64,000 bases of DNA from Bacillota bacterium (GCA_023416955.1 JAEZGM010000050.1:1-64000); one strand, 5' to 3'. Shown: positions 26,816-34,495, counted from the first letter of the stretch. Numbers and translations are program-made. The notes: generated by a model from the letters alone, not told the origin.

Positions 26816-27424
26816 ATGAAATACGAAAACGCATCGTTTGAAATTTGTGCGGGGAAGCTTGACCAGCTTCCCGAAAGCACATTGCCGGAAATCGTTTTTT
26901 CAGGACGTTCCAACGTGGGGAAATCATCCCTGATCAATAAAACTCTTAACCGTAAATCTCTTGCTCGGGTGAGCGCCACACCGGGCAAAACGGGAACCAT
27001 TAATTTTTATCGTCTGCCTGCCTGCCGTTTGGTAGATTTGCCGGGATACGGATACGCAAAGGTTTCCCAGTCTGAAAAGCTTCGCTGGGCTGAGCTGGTG
27101 GAGGGCTATTTAAATATGCAGCGCAACGTTGCACTGCTGGTGCAGATTATCGACATGCGGCACGCGCCGACAGATGACGATTTGCACATGATCGATTTTA
27201 TCTCAAACGCAGGTTACCCTTTTTTGGTCGCGGCGACAAAATGCGATAAACTCAACAAAACACAGTATGCGGCACAGTTACAGGAGCTGAGCGAACAATT
27301 GCCTGGCGTAGCCATTCTGCCGGTTTCTTCCGTACGGGGCACCGGTATTGAGGAATTGCGCAGCAAAATTGAATCCGCATGCGATGCAGCACAGCAAAAC
27401 ATTCGGGAAGAGACAGCACTCTGA
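26816..27424 (+). CDS. engB: Ribosome biogenesis GTPase EngB (YsxC/YihA)
   Basis: EngB is a small GTPase needed for 50S assembly. The 202-aa product has G1 GRSNVGKSS at 30-38, G2 around ATPGKTGTINFY, G3 DLPGYGYAKV and G4 ATKCDKL. AGGGGGGG precedes the ATG, 11 bp after the lon stop. A short hairpin (CGGGAAG / CTTCCCG, 27404-27432) with a nearby T5 overlaps its 3' end and may terminate the lon-engB transcript. Confidence 0.96.
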   Translation: MKYENASFEICAGKLDQLPESTLPEIVFSGRSNVGKSSLINKTLNRKSLARVSATPGKTGTINFYRLPACRLVDLPGYGYAKVSQSEKLRWAELVEGYLNMQRNVALLVQIIDMRHAPTDDDLHMIDFISNAGYPFLVAATKCDKLNKTQYAAQLQELSEQLPGVAILPVSSVRGTGIEELRSKIESACDAAQQNIREETAL

Positions 27425-27552
27425 ACTTCCCGGGTGTTTTTGCGTGCCCAAAGCATAAGAAGATTTACTTTTGTAAACAGATGTAATTACACTATTTAAT
27501 GATGGAATTTTAACAGAATAAACAAAATAAATTAAGAATCAATGAATATTGC

Positions 27553-27581
27553 TTTACATTTTGACTTTCACATGGTAGAAT
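27553..27581 (+). promoter_or_regulatory. Promoter of the yerC operon
   Basis: TTTACA (27553-27558), 17 bp and TAGAAT (27576-27581) lie 33 bp before the yerC start. Confidence 0.55.
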
Positions 27582-27613
27582 CTTAGCGGATTAGATTATT
27601 AGGAGGAATTTTT

Positions 27614-27916
27614 TTGAATTCTAAAATTAAGGACGAAAGTGTTGATTTTTTGTTTCAGGCGATTCTGTCTCTGAAAACAGAAGATGAATGCTATAATTTT
27701 TTTGAAGATCTATGCACTGTACCTGAAATTAAAGCGATGTCGCAGCGCCTTTTAGTAGCTCATATGTTAAGTACAAAACGGGTATACAGCGATATTGTCG
27801 CTGAAACAGGTGCTTCCACCGCAACTATCAGCCGCGTAAACCGCTCTTTGAACTATGGCTGCGACGGGTATGAACTGGTGTTTAAAAGACTGGAATCCGG
27901 GGAAAAGTCTGAATGA
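27614..27916 (+). CDS. YerC/TrpR-like DNA-binding protein
   Basis: The 100-aa product has the TrpR-superfamily helix-turn-helix: FFEDLCTVPEIKAMSQRL, VAHMLSTKRVYSDIVAETGA and STATISRVNRSLNYG. It matches the YerC/YecD family of TrpR-related proteins, which probably act as transcription regulators with an unknown ligand. The TTG at 27614 follows AGGAGG. The stop overlaps the start of the methyltransferase. Confidence 0.88.
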   Translation: MNSKIKDESVDFLFQAILSLKTEDECYNFFEDLCTVPEIKAMSQRLLVAHMLSTKRVYSDIVAETGASTATISRVNRSLNYGCDGYELVFKRLESGEKSE

Positions 27917-28668
27917 GTTATTCTTCATTTGCATATTATTACGATGCCCTCACACGGAATGTAGAGTACGGGAAGAGGGCTGAGTATTTTTGCGATATTT
28001 TACAAAAGTACAGCCATGACCCCGGCATTACACTGGATTTGGCCTGCGGAACAGGCAGTCTGACCATTGAACTTGCAAAGCGCGGACTGGATGTTTACGG
28101 TGTGGACGGATCTTCCTCCATGCTGTCAGTTGCCCAGCAGAAAGTGGCGGAAGAAGATCTCAGCTTATTGTTCCTTTGTCAGGAAATGCAGACGCTAAAC
28201 CTTTACGGCACCATTGATACGGTCATTTGCGCGTTGGACAGCATAAACCACCTGACAAACGAAAATGACGTACGGCGCGCTTTCGAGCGTGTCTCTTTAT
28301 TTTTGAGCCCGGGCGGATACTTTATTTTTGATTTAAATACCATCTATAAGCATCAGCGCATTCTTGCAAACCATGTATTTATCTATGATACGGAAGATGT
28401 TTACTGCATTTGGCAGAATCATCTGCAGGAAAAAGGCTGCCGTATCGGCATTACATTGGATCTATTTGGTCGGGAGGCGTCCGGCTTTTACCGCCGAAGC
28501 ACCGATCATTTTTATGAGCGTGCCTACGATCTCGAATGGATTGCCGCTCTTCTCAAACAAACCGGAATGTATCCGGTCGGTTTGTTTGACGACCTATCGT
28601 TCCAAGATCCGGTCGAGACATCCGAACGAGTCGTTTTTGTTGCCAGAAAGAATGGAGAGTACTCATAA
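27913..28668 (+). CDS. Class I SAM-dependent methyltransferase
   Basis: The 251-aa product has the Rossmann methyltransferase motifs: LDLACGTGSLTIELAKRG (motif I), VYGVDGSSSMLS, and a VICALDSINHL motif-II-like strand. It starts with SYSSFAYYYDALT, typical of the SAM methyltransferases found next to yerC or hslO in Clostridia. The substrate is unknown. The ATG overlaps the previous stop; hslO follows 1 bp later. Confidence 0.88.
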   Translation: MSYSSFAYYYDALTRNVEYGKRAEYFCDILQKYSHDPGITLDLACGTGSLTIELAKRGLDVYGVDGSSSMLSVAQQKVAEEDLSLLFLCQEMQTLNLYGTIDTVICALDSINHLTNENDVRRAFERVSLFLSPGGYFIFDLNTIYKHQRILANHVFIYDTEDVYCIWQNHLQEKGCRIGITLDLFGREASGFYRRSTDHFYERAYDLEWIAALLKQTGMYPVGLFDDLSFQDPVETSERVVFVARKNGEYS

Positions 28669-28669
28669 A

Positions 28670-29569
28670 ATGGACAGAATAATCAGATGTATTACATCAA
28701 GCGGCGGTATTATGGCTGCCGCGATTGATTCAACATATATTGTAGCCACAGCACAGCAAATCCACCATACAAGCCCGGTTGCAACCGCGGCAATCGGACG
28801 CCTTCTTACTGCGTCTTCCATGATGGGGAGCATGCTGAAAAAGTCCGATGCAACCATTACGCTGAAAATGAATGGGCGTGGGCCGCTCGGCTCCGTTGTC
28901 GCAGTTGCCGACGGTAAAGGAAACTGCCGCGGCTATGTCGACCACCCTGAAATTGAATTGCCTTTGAAGCCTAATGGCAAGTTGGACGTGGGGGGAGCGG
29001 TTGGCTCAGACGGCCTGTTGGGCGTCATTCGTGACTATGGGGAAGGCAGTCCTTACACTGGACAGGTTGAAATTCAAACCGGAGAAATTGGGGAAGATAT
29101 TACACATTATTATGCGGTCAGTGAGCAGATTCCAACTGTATGCGCGCTGGGCGTATTAGTGGACAAGCGGGATATTCGGCAGATTCTCGCAGGCGGACTA
29201 TTAATTCAGGTTCTTCCGGGCGCTACGGACACCGAAATCACAAAGCTGGAGCAAAACATCCGTCAATTGGAACCCGTTACTACAATGCTCGCCAGGGGCA
29301 TGGATATTGAGGCTATTTGCCGTACCGCACTGAATGGATTTGATATGGAAATTCTGGACGAATATCCGGTCGCATACGTGTGCAACTGCAGCCAGGAGCG
29401 TGTGGGGCGCGCGATTTCCACATTAAAGAGAGAAGATATTCTGTCGCTTGCCGACGAAACAGGATACGCGGAAGCTGCCTGCCAATACTGCGGTCATACG
29501 TATCGCTTGTCCCGGGAAGATCTTGCGAGAATCGCTCAAGAATCGAGCGCAGAACAAAATCTGGAATAA
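28670..29569 (+). CDS. hslO: Redox-regulated chaperone Hsp33
   Basis: Hsp33 is activated by disulfide formation when its zinc is lost under oxidative stress. The 299-aa product has the C-terminal zinc site CXC...CXXC at Cys238/Cys240 and Cys271/Cys274, and the N-terminal core with VATAAIGRLLTASSMMG and GRGPLGSVVAVAD. The ATG at 28670 is 10 nt after GGAGAG; a long in-frame extension lies in the methyltransferase gene. Confidence 0.96.
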   Translation: MDRIIRCITSSGGIMAAAIDSTYIVATAQQIHHTSPVATAAIGRLLTASSMMGSMLKKSDATITLKMNGRGPLGSVVAVADGKGNCRGYVDHPEIELPLKPNGKLDVGGAVGSDGLLGVIRDYGEGSPYTGQVEIQTGEIGEDITHYYAVSEQIPTVCALGVLVDKRDIRQILAGGLLIQVLPGATDTEITKLEQNIRQLEPVTTMLARGMDIEAICRTALNGFDMEILDEYPVAYVCNCSQERVGRAISTLKREDILSLADETGYAEAACQYCGHTYRLSREDLARIAQESSAEQNLE

Positions 29570-29583
29570 ATTAAAAAAAGGTG

Positions 29584-29612
29584 TTGACAACTGTAACAAT
29601 ATATAGTATTAT
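29584..29612 (+). promoter_or_regulatory. Strong promoter of the tRNA cluster
   Basis: TTGACA (29584-29589), 17 bp and TATTAT (29607-29612) lie about 30 bp before the first tRNA, as expected for a stable-RNA operon. Confidence 0.8.
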
Positions 29613-29643
29613 ATAACACGTCGCTGATGCGCATGCGACATTC

Positions 29644-29720
29644 GGGAGCATAGCTCAGCTGGTTAGAGCACCTGCCTTACAAGCAGGGGGTCATAGGTTC
29701 GAGTCCTATTGTTCCCACCA
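29644..29720 (+). tRNA. tRNA-Val (anticodon UAC)
   Basis: The 77-nt cloverleaf has acceptor GGGAGCA/TGTTCCC, anticodon stem CCTGC/GCAGG with loop CTTACAA, T-loop GGTTCGAGTCC and an encoded CCA. Confidence 0.97.
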
Positions 29721-29725
29721 GCAAT

Positions 29726-29802
29726 GGCTCGGTAGTTCAGCTGGTTAGAACGCTAGCCTGTCACGCTAGAGGTCGTCGGTTCGATCCCGATCCGAGTCGC
29801 CA
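29726..29802 (+). tRNA. tRNA-Asp (anticodon GUC)
   Basis: The 77-nt cloverleaf has acceptor GGCTCGG/CCGAGTC, anticodon stem CTAGC/GCTAG with loop CTGTCAC and an encoded CCA. Confidence 0.97.
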
Positions 29803-29805
29803 TTT

Positions 29806-29881
29806 GCCTCTGTAGCTCAGTCGGTAGAGCAGGGGACTGAAAATCCCCGTGTCGGTGGTTCGATTCCGCCCGGAGGCACCA
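29806..29881 (+). tRNA. tRNA-Phe (anticodon GAA)
   Basis: The 76-nt cloverleaf has acceptor GCCTCTG/CGGAGGC, anticodon stem GGGGA/TCCCC with loop CTGAAAA and an encoded CCA. Confidence 0.97.
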
Positions 29882-29886
29882 TTATT

Positions 29887-29962
29887 GCGAACGTAGCTCA
29901 TCTGGTAGAGCGCCACCTTGCCAAGGTGGAGGTAGCGAGTTCGAGCCTCGTCGTTCGCTCCA
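29887..29962 (+). tRNA. tRNA-Gly (anticodon GCC)
   Basis: The 76-nt cloverleaf has acceptor GCGAACG/CGTTCGC, anticodon stem CCACC/GGTGG with loop TTGCCAA and an encoded CCA. Confidence 0.97.
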
Positions 29963-29968
29963 TTTTTT

Positions 29969-30043
29969 GGCGTCATAGCCAAGTGGTAAGGCATGGGTCT
30001 GCAAAACCCTGATTCCCCAGTTCAAATCTGGGTGACGCCTCCA
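29969..30043 (+). tRNA. tRNA-Cys (anticodon GCA), prophage junction
   Basis: The 75-nt cloverleaf has acceptor GGCGTCA/TGACGCC, anticodon loop CTGCAAA and an encoded CCA. The stem pair 27-43 is U-U. The last 22 nt are also the 3' end of the integrase gene on the other strand, marking the probable attachment site. Confidence 0.95.
30022..30043. other. Candidate attL overlap: tRNA-Cys 3' end and integrase 3' end
   Basis: The tRNA 3' end and the last six codons plus stop of the integrase (ending GGVTQI) share these bases on opposite strands. Absence of any spacer between tRNA and int suggests that integration happens within or next to this stretch. The exact crossover core cannot be set without attR. 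Confidence 0.5.
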
Positions 30044-31500
30044 GTATTATCACAGTAATCACCGATGCACTGTATATCTACAGCGTCATCGGTGATTTCT
30101 ATTTTTACCACATATTCGCGAATCACCGCGCGGCGCTGGCAGAAGTCGCCGTCGATGCGTGCGGCGTCTTCCGTCAATTTTTTAATTAATTTGTCCCTAT
30201 CAATAACGCCACTTCTTTTGCATTCGGCGCGTCGGGCCTTTAAGGTTTTTATTTCGGTGTGCAGCTCATTGATGCGAGCATAGCCAACATCGGCATTCAG
30301 GCCACCTTCAACAGCATTTATAAGATTCTGTACGCCGCGCTCACGCTTTGAAATTTCTTTATCTATTTCGGCCGTGTTGTCTGGTTGCTGGTCACGGATT
30401 CCGATAATGGCATCAGCGGTACGCTCAATAAGCCCTCCATTTAAAATCTGATTTTTCAATATATAGTATACGGCGGATTCGATTTCGTCTGCGCGTACAT
30501 TTTTCGCATGGCAGGTCTTCAGCCGATTCTTATTCCCGCACATATAATAGTAGGTTTCTGCGCCGCTTGACTTATTTTTGCTGGCAAAGCCGGTATAGGT
30601 TCCGCCACAGTAGCCGCACTGAATCAGCCCGGATAAAAGATATTCACGCTTTGCCTTGTTGGTGCCTCTTTTATTGCTTTGCATTCTTTTTACCGCCTTT
30701 TCCCATGTTTCTTGATCTATGATAGCCGGTATGGCGTTTTCTACCCGTACAATGTTAGGGTTGTCCCGCTTTGGGATACGTTTGCGCATCTGCTTGATTT
30801 GATAGCGGTTCCAGATAAAAGTGCCGGTATAGCGTTCATTGATGAGCAGATAATAAATTGCATTAATTCCGATTTTACGCCCAAATTTGCTTTTGATTCC
30901 CATGGAGTCCAGTTGGATCATGATATCATGGTAACTGTAGCCGTCCACATACATTTCGAACATCTTTCGCACGCCGGCGGCTTCATGCTCATTTATGATG
31001 TATTGCCCATCAAGGATATCGTATCCGAGCGGGGGAGTGCCACCGCAGAATTCCGCCCGGCGCGCTTTTGCCGTAACACCTGCAATCGTCTTTTTTCGGG
31101 TTTCAAGCACATGGACCTGATTAAAAATTGCGTGGACGCCTTCGGACATGAACGATGAAGCATCAAGAACGTCGTCGCTCAGTGTTTCGGTGCAGGAATA
31201 CAAATGAATGTGTTTGCTATTTAAGGTTTCCCGCAGAGAGAACCAGTCGACTATATTACGGGACAGCCGTGCCTGGTCGTAAATAACGACCGCTTTGAAT
31301 TTCCCGCTGTCGCAGTCGGTCAGAAGCCGCTGAAGACCATCACGGTTCGTGTTGGTGCCGGAGCGGGCTTCATCGGAATAAACGTCGACAAGCTCTAATT
31401 TGTGCCGTTTGCAATATTCCTGTGCTGCATTAAGCTGATACATAATGCTGTTTTCGGTTTGGTTGTCGGTACTGTACCGGCAATAAGCTACTGCTTCCAT
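30022..31500 (-). CDS. int: Large serine recombinase (phage integrase)
   Basis: The 492-aa product has an N-terminal resolvase domain with the nucleophile Ser10 in AYCRYSTDNQTENS and YDQARLSRN. A recombinase domain follows (about 150-270, GGTPPLGYDI). A zinc ribbon with CGYCGG and later cysteines comes next, then a coiled-coil (about 375-440). It catalyses phage integration through a Ser-DNA link. The ATG at 31500 follows AGGAGG. Its stop codon is inside the tRNA-Cys gene, so the C-terminus may differ between integrated and free phage. Confidence 0.95.
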   Translation of the reverse strand: MEAVAYCRYSTDNQTENSIMYQLNAAQEYCKRHKLELVDVYSDEARSGTNTNRDGLQRLLTDCDSGKFKAVVIYDQARLSRNIVDWFSLRETLNSKHIHLYSCTETLSDDVLDASSFMSEGVHAIFNQVHVLETRKKTIAGVTAKARRAEFCGGTPPLGYDILDGQYIINEHEAAGVRKMFEMYVDGYSYHDIMIQLDSMGIKSKFGRKIGINAIYYLLINERYTGTFIWNRYQIKQMRKRIPKRDNPNIVRVENAIPAIIDQETWEKAVKRMQSNKRGTNKAKREYLLSGLIQCGYCGGTYTGFASKNKSSGAETYYYMCGNKNRLKTCHAKNVRADEIESAVYYILKNQILNGGLIERTADAIIGIRDQQPDNTAEIDKEISKRERGVQNLINAVEGGLNADVGYARINELHTEIKTLKARRAECKRSGVIDRDKLIKKLTEDAARIDGDFCQRRAVIREYVVKIEITDDAVDIQCIGDYCDNTGGVTQI

Positions 31501-31522
31501 GGTATTTCCTCCTTGCAATTGG

Positions 31523-31566
31523 AGGGCTGAACAGGTATAATTTAATAGTTCTCATCTGTCAGCCCT
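31523..31566 (-). promoter_or_regulatory. Inverted repeat in the integrase leader
   Basis: AGGGCTG-A-ACAG (31523-31534) can pair with CTGTCAGCCCT (31556-31566) with one bulge. It lies about 10 bp upstream of the integrase SD and could control its expression. Confidence 0.35.
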
Positions 31567-31579
31567 GCTGATAGTGTTT

Positions 31580-31617
31580 ACCGCCTATTTCGGTTGCAGC
31601 CGAGATAGGCGGTTTTT
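31580..31617 (+). terminator. Rightward terminator upstream of int
   Basis: ACCGCCTATTTCGG pairs with CCGAGATAGGCGGT and is followed by T6 on the + strand. It would stop transcripts entering from the tRNA operon or antisense to int. The rest of the gap 31501-31742 shows no gene. Confidence 0.65.
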
Positions 31618-31742
31618 TATTTATAACGTAAATTGTTATAATATAACCATTATTGGCACGATTTCATGATATGATAGACTGCCTCATTCTGTCTTATAGA
31701 CCGCTATCCACTCAATGACTCCCTTGCGAACAATCGGAAAAA

Positions 31743-32228
31743 TTATTTTACGCTCGTTACGGCTGACTGGTTTATAGGCAAGTCCTCTTGCAGCTTATCA
31801 ATAGTATTTACAGCGTCAATCGCAATTTCTGCTAAGTCTATTCCTTCTTTTGAAATATAAGAATATTCTCTATTAAGAGTATCTAATACCGCTTGCTGAC
31901 CTCTTTGGTCAAGTAGGCGGTATTTTTTTATGATTTTTGATTCTGAATTTGAAAGATCTTCTTCACTATTGCTTTTTACAGATTCAGAGGATTTTGAAGG
32001 AACGATTTCTGTTTCAGTCCCCAGGATTAGATTATCTGGATTAATATTCAGGACACTTGATAACATCATGATTGTTTCTAAAGGAATCTTTCTAATGCCT
32101 TGTTCATAGCCGGAATAAGTGGTTTGTGCAATTCCTAATTTAGCGGCTATTTCTTGTTGACTCAATCCAGCCTTGTTACGAGCCTGCTGTAAGCGTAATC
32201 CAAATTGCTTGTATATTTCAGGTAACAT
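31743..32228 (-). CDS. Phage repressor, XRE-family helix-turn-helix (CI-like)
   Basis: The 161-aa product has an N-terminal HTH (LRLQQARNKAGLSQQEIAAK then GIAQTTYSGYEQG) and a C-terminal helical part (RLLDQRGQQAVLDTLNREY). It probably keeps lysogeny by binding the operators upstream. Three consecutive ATGs exist; 32228 is preferred because AGGAG then lies 8 nt away. No Ser/Lys peptidase domain is present, so LexA-type self-cleavage is unlikely. Confidence 0.9.
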   Translation of the reverse strand: MLPEIYKQFGLRLQQARNKAGLSQQEIAAKLGIAQTTYSGYEQGIRKIPLETIMMLSSVLNINPDNLILGTETEIVPSKSSESVKSNSEEDLSNSESKIIKKYRLLDQRGQQAVLDTLNREYSYISKEGIDLAEIAIDAVNTIDKLQEDLPINQSAVTSVK

Positions 32229-32261
32229 CATCATGACTCCTATCAAATAAATCGTGACTTA

Positions 32262-32364
32262 ATATTAGCATAGCTTAACGCAAATTGCAATATTATTTTG
32301 AAAATACATTGACATCAACGCAATTTGCGGTTATACTATGCACATAACAAACGCAAATTGCGTT
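32262..32364. promoter_or_regulatory. Lysogeny switch: divergent promoters and three palindromic operators
   Basis: Rightward promoter: TTGACA (32309-32314), 17 bp, TATACT (32332-32337). Leftward promoter: TTGCAA (32290-32285), 17 bp, TAATAT (32267-32262). Three copies of a site close to AACGCAAATTGCGTT lie at 32277-32291, 32317-32329 and 32350-32364. The first overlaps the leftward -35 box, the second fills the rightward spacer, the third precedes the Cro-like gene. Only the third is a perfect palindrome. Confidence 0.85.
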
Positions 32365-32380
32365 AAAGGAGGTAACAACT

Positions 32381-32611
32381 GTGATAACTAACACAATTTA
32401 TCTGTACCCGAACATAATTGCTAAGATGGCTGTAAGCGGAGACACGATTGCAACTTTAGCAAAAGAGCTGGGAATGGGATACCAGGCGCTATCTGCACGC
32501 TTACGGGGGAAAAAATCATTTGAACTTCCGGAGATTTACGCAATTATGCGTAAATACAATGAATCGTTTGAATACCTGTTTACTGCAAGAGACGACCGCC
32601 GGAGTGCTTAA
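32381..32611 (+). CDS. Cro-like phage regulator
   Basis: The 76-aa product has a helix-turn-helix (GDTIATLAKELGMGYQALSA) and a helix with FELPEIYAIMRKYN. The GTG at 32381 follows GGAGG. As the first gene of the rightward early transcript, downstream of the third operator, it is the likely Cro or early-control protein. It is unrelated in length to the repressor. Confidence 0.85.
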   Translation: MITNTIYLYPNIIAKMAVSGDTIATLAKELGMGYQALSARLRGKKSFELPEIYAIMRKYNESFEYLFTARDDRRSA

Positions 32612-32662
32612 CCACAGCACAAAATCCCAAACGCATGGGAATTTAGAGGGGAGGTAAAAGCG

Positions 32663-33037
32663 GTGGAAACAGAACCTATATCCGAAATCACGGAGAGAGC
32701 GCTTAAATCGTTGCGTGAAATTCCAGAGCAAGAGTGGCCGGAGGTTTATGATTTGCTCAATTCTTGGAACTGGAGTTCAAAGCTCGGGATAGCACCGACA
32801 GATTGGAACACAATGCCCTCCTGGTCTAACCGGAAATTTTTGGGGCTCACAATTTACCAAGAGGATAGGAGAACACGCACTAAGAATAAAATCATAACGC
32901 CCATAATGCGATGTATCGAACTCAAAATTGGTCGGAAAGCAATCCTCCGGCATCATCATGTTCATAATTTAGGCCGAACCGAACAGCAGTTTGAAGATTG
33001 GTGGGATTCGCAAAGTTTCTTTTCAAGAATGGAATAA
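32663..33037 (+). CDS. Phage early protein of unknown function
   Basis: The 124-aa product is rich in Trp (six in the first 85 residues) and basic in its C-terminal half, with a HHHVHN cluster. The GTG at 32663 follows GGGGAGG. One copy of the CAAAATCCCAAAC repeat lies in the 51-bp gap before it. I recognise no family. Confidence 0.75.
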   Translation: METEPISEITERALKSLREIPEQEWPEVYDLLNSWNWSSKLGIAPTDWNTMPSWSNRKFLGLTIYQEDRRTRTKNKIITPIMRCIELKIGRKAILRHHHVHNLGRTEQQFEDWWDSQSFFSRME

Positions 33038-33089
33038 AAGCCTATGAATATCCGGCCAAAAGGATTGTAGAGGGGAGGAGGTGAAAAGG

Positions 33090-33260
33090 GTGGAATACAT
33101 AAAAAATCAGCAGCTACTGAATTTACAGCGGCTGCTGAATAAAAATTTTAACATTGCCAGAACCCTATCTGCCGGCTATGAAAGAAGCAAATCTAACGCA
33201 GAAGACAGCAAAAGGGAATTCAAGGGATTTTTATTCCAGCTGCAGAAAACTGCACGTTAA
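33090..33260 (+). CDS. Small phage early protein, 56 aa
   Basis: The GTG at 33090 follows GGAGGTG by 7 nt. The product begins MEYIKNQQLLNLQRLLNKN and is basic and helical. Its last 41 bp overlap the 3' end of the minus-strand gene at 33220-33588, an unusual convergent overlap. The function is unknown. Confidence 0.65.
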   Translation: MEYIKNQQLLNLQRLLNKNFNIARTLSAGYERSKSNAEDSKREFKGFLFQLQKTAR

Positions 33261-33588
33261 GAAAGTCGAGCAATCCTTTAATTATTTTAAGATATTTATC
33301 CCGCTGCTTTACGAAATCTTTATCTGCGTCAAACGACCTTGAATCACTGATGTAGATTTGCATATTCAGCAAGACGACGGACATTATTCGCAATTCTTCC
33401 GCGTTATAGTTAGGTTCCATTTTAGAGAGTTTTTCTTTAACGGACTTTGCAAGCAAATCGTTTTCTTTTTTCTTTGCTGAAGTTACACCGTCTATACTAT
33501 CGGTTTCCAGAAACAGGTCGAAGGAAGCGTCTAAAACGGCCAACTCATCTGATGAAAATGAATGATAACTTGATATATGTGCTTTCAT
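33220..33588 (-). CDS. Minus-strand prophage protein of unknown function, 122 aa
   Basis: The ATG at 33588 follows AGGAGG by 8 nt. The product (MKAHISSYHSFSSDELAVLD...) is charged and mostly helical, with no membrane segment and no family I recognise. It runs against the early operon and has its own promoter at 33613-33641, nearly the same as that of the zinc-ribbon gene at 34332. This suggests expression in the lysogen rather than during lytic growth. Confidence 0.8.
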   Translation of the reverse strand: MKAHISSYHSFSSDELAVLDASFDLFLETDSIDGVTSAKKKENDLLAKSVKEKLSKMEPNYNAEELRIMSVVLLNMQIYISDSRSFDADKDFVKQRDKYLKIIKGLLDFLNVQFSAAGIKIP

Positions 33589-33612
33589 TTTTATCACCTC
33601 CTTTCCGCCATA

Positions 33613-33641
33613 ATTCTACAGCGGAAAGAGAGGAAAAGCAA
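33613..33641 (-). promoter_or_regulatory. Promoter module A for minus-strand cargo gene
   Basis: On the minus strand TTGCTT (33641-33636), 17 bp and TAGAAT (33618-33613) are followed by CGGAAAGGAGGTGATAAAAATG. The core is shared with the promoter at 34496-34524. CTTTCCGC and GCGGAAAG also form an inverted repeat around the -10 box. Confidence 0.7.
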
Positions 33642-33669
33642 GTCGAATAAAACAGGAAGGATGATAGAA

Positions 33670-33837
33670 ATGGATAATATAATCCCTCTGAAAGCCGGAA
33701 AGCGGGAAGTACGGGTCACGGTCTTGGAGAAAAGAGACTGTTCAAAGTCCTTCCTGCGGATACTGGCCAAGGGTGACATTAATGCATATGTCAGCCGAAT
33801 AACCGCTGACTGCATGATGGGCCAGAATACATATTGA
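33670..33837 (+). CDS. Small phage early protein, 55 aa
   Basis: The ATG at 33670 (an alternative at 33661 abuts the SD GGAAGG) encodes a basic peptide starting MDNIIPLKAGKREVRVTVLE. It is spaced 11 bp from the next small gene. The function is unknown. Confidence 0.65.
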   Translation: MDNIIPLKAGKREVRVTVLEKRDCSKSFLRILAKGDINAYVSRITADCMMGQNTY

Positions 33838-33848
33838 GGTAATGTGCT

Positions 33849-34028
33849 ATGAAAAAAGACACGCTCCTAGAAATCGTGTCGGATGCATTTAACGCAAGCC
33901 GGCTGAACCAGTCGGAGAACCCCTTAGAAAATTGGACGTGCTTCGTGGACAACCTTGACGCTGCCGGTCGCCGCCGGATCGGTGACCAACTGGAAGCCGA
34001 GGGGAAAAGCCGGTTCACCGGGCAATAA
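33849..34028 (+). CDS. Small phage early protein, 59 aa
   Basis: The ATG follows GAGG by 9 nt. The product (MKKDTLLEIVSDAFNASRLN...) is charged and helical with Trp-Thr-Cys in the middle. The function is unknown. Confidence 0.65.
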   Translation: MKKDTLLEIVSDAFNASRLNQSENPLENWTCFVDNLDAAGRRRIGDQLEAEGKSRFTGQ

Positions 34029-34075
34029 TAAGAAATAGTAGAATAATATTTGGAAATACAGGGAGGCGATAATCA

Positions 34076-34315
34076 ATGATAACTGCGCATAAGAGAGGAC
34101 ACTTAATTGCTTTTATTGGCGGGCAGTGGGTATATGCTGATAACCTTATCCCAATAAACCAGGAAGAACGGTCGTGCATACGGTGCGGGAAGATGCCTAC
34201 TTCAGAGGGGTATGACGCTTGTTTGGGGCACATTGAGGGTGCGACATCAGCCTGCTGCGGCCACGGAGTTGGAGCACCTTATATCGTAAAAAAATCGGCT
34301 GCTACAGTCGAGTAG
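34076..34315 (+). CDS. Phage protein with Cys/His cluster
   Basis: The 79-aa product begins MITAHKRGHLIAFIGGQWVY and has CIRCGKMPTSEGYDACLGH then ACCGHG, a likely zinc-binding pattern typical of small phage early proteins. GGGAGGCG precedes the ATG. Its 3' end overlaps the minus-strand terminator at 34290-34320. Confidence 0.8.
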   Translation: MITAHKRGHLIAFIGGQWVYADNLIPINQEERSCIRCGKMPTSEGYDACLGHIEGATSACCGHGVGAPYIVKKSAATVE

Positions 34316-34320
34316 CAGCC
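34290..34320 (-). terminator. Terminator of the minus-strand zinc-ribbon gene
   Basis: GGCTGCTAC (34297-34305) pairs with GTAGCAGCC (34312-34320). On the minus strand it is followed by GATTTTTTTA, so it terminates leftward transcription. Confidence 0.8.
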
Positions 34321-34331
34321 GGGCTGGGGAA

Positions 34332-34472
34332 TTAGCCTACCTTGTTGTATGTCGTATTGTTGCATTTGGGGCACGGCGGGAGCGTGTCGGTGTCATCGTC
34401 CAGCACGACGATTTCACCACACTTAGTACATTGATATTCCCCTTTTCCGGGTTTTTGTCCAGTTATATACAT
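34332..34472 (-). CDS. Tiny zinc-ribbon protein, 46 aa
   Basis: The product starts MYITGQKPGKGEYQCTKCGE and ends with LPPCPKCNNTTYNKVG. The two CXXC pairs define a rubredoxin-like zinc ribbon. Similar small proteins occur in many Firmicutes, without known function. AAAGGGG lies before the ATG. It has its own promoter (34496-34524) and terminator (34290-34320), so it is a stand-alone minus-strand unit inside the early region. Confidence 0.85.
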   Translation of the reverse strand: MYITGQKPGKGEYQCTKCGEIVVLDDDTDTLPPCPKCNNTTYNKVG

Positions 34473-34495
34473 TTTATCATCCCCTTTCCGACTTT

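Noticed and set aside
30679..31158. 159-codon plus-strand frame inside the integrase
   Set aside because: Antisense to conserved recombinase motifs with no start signal.
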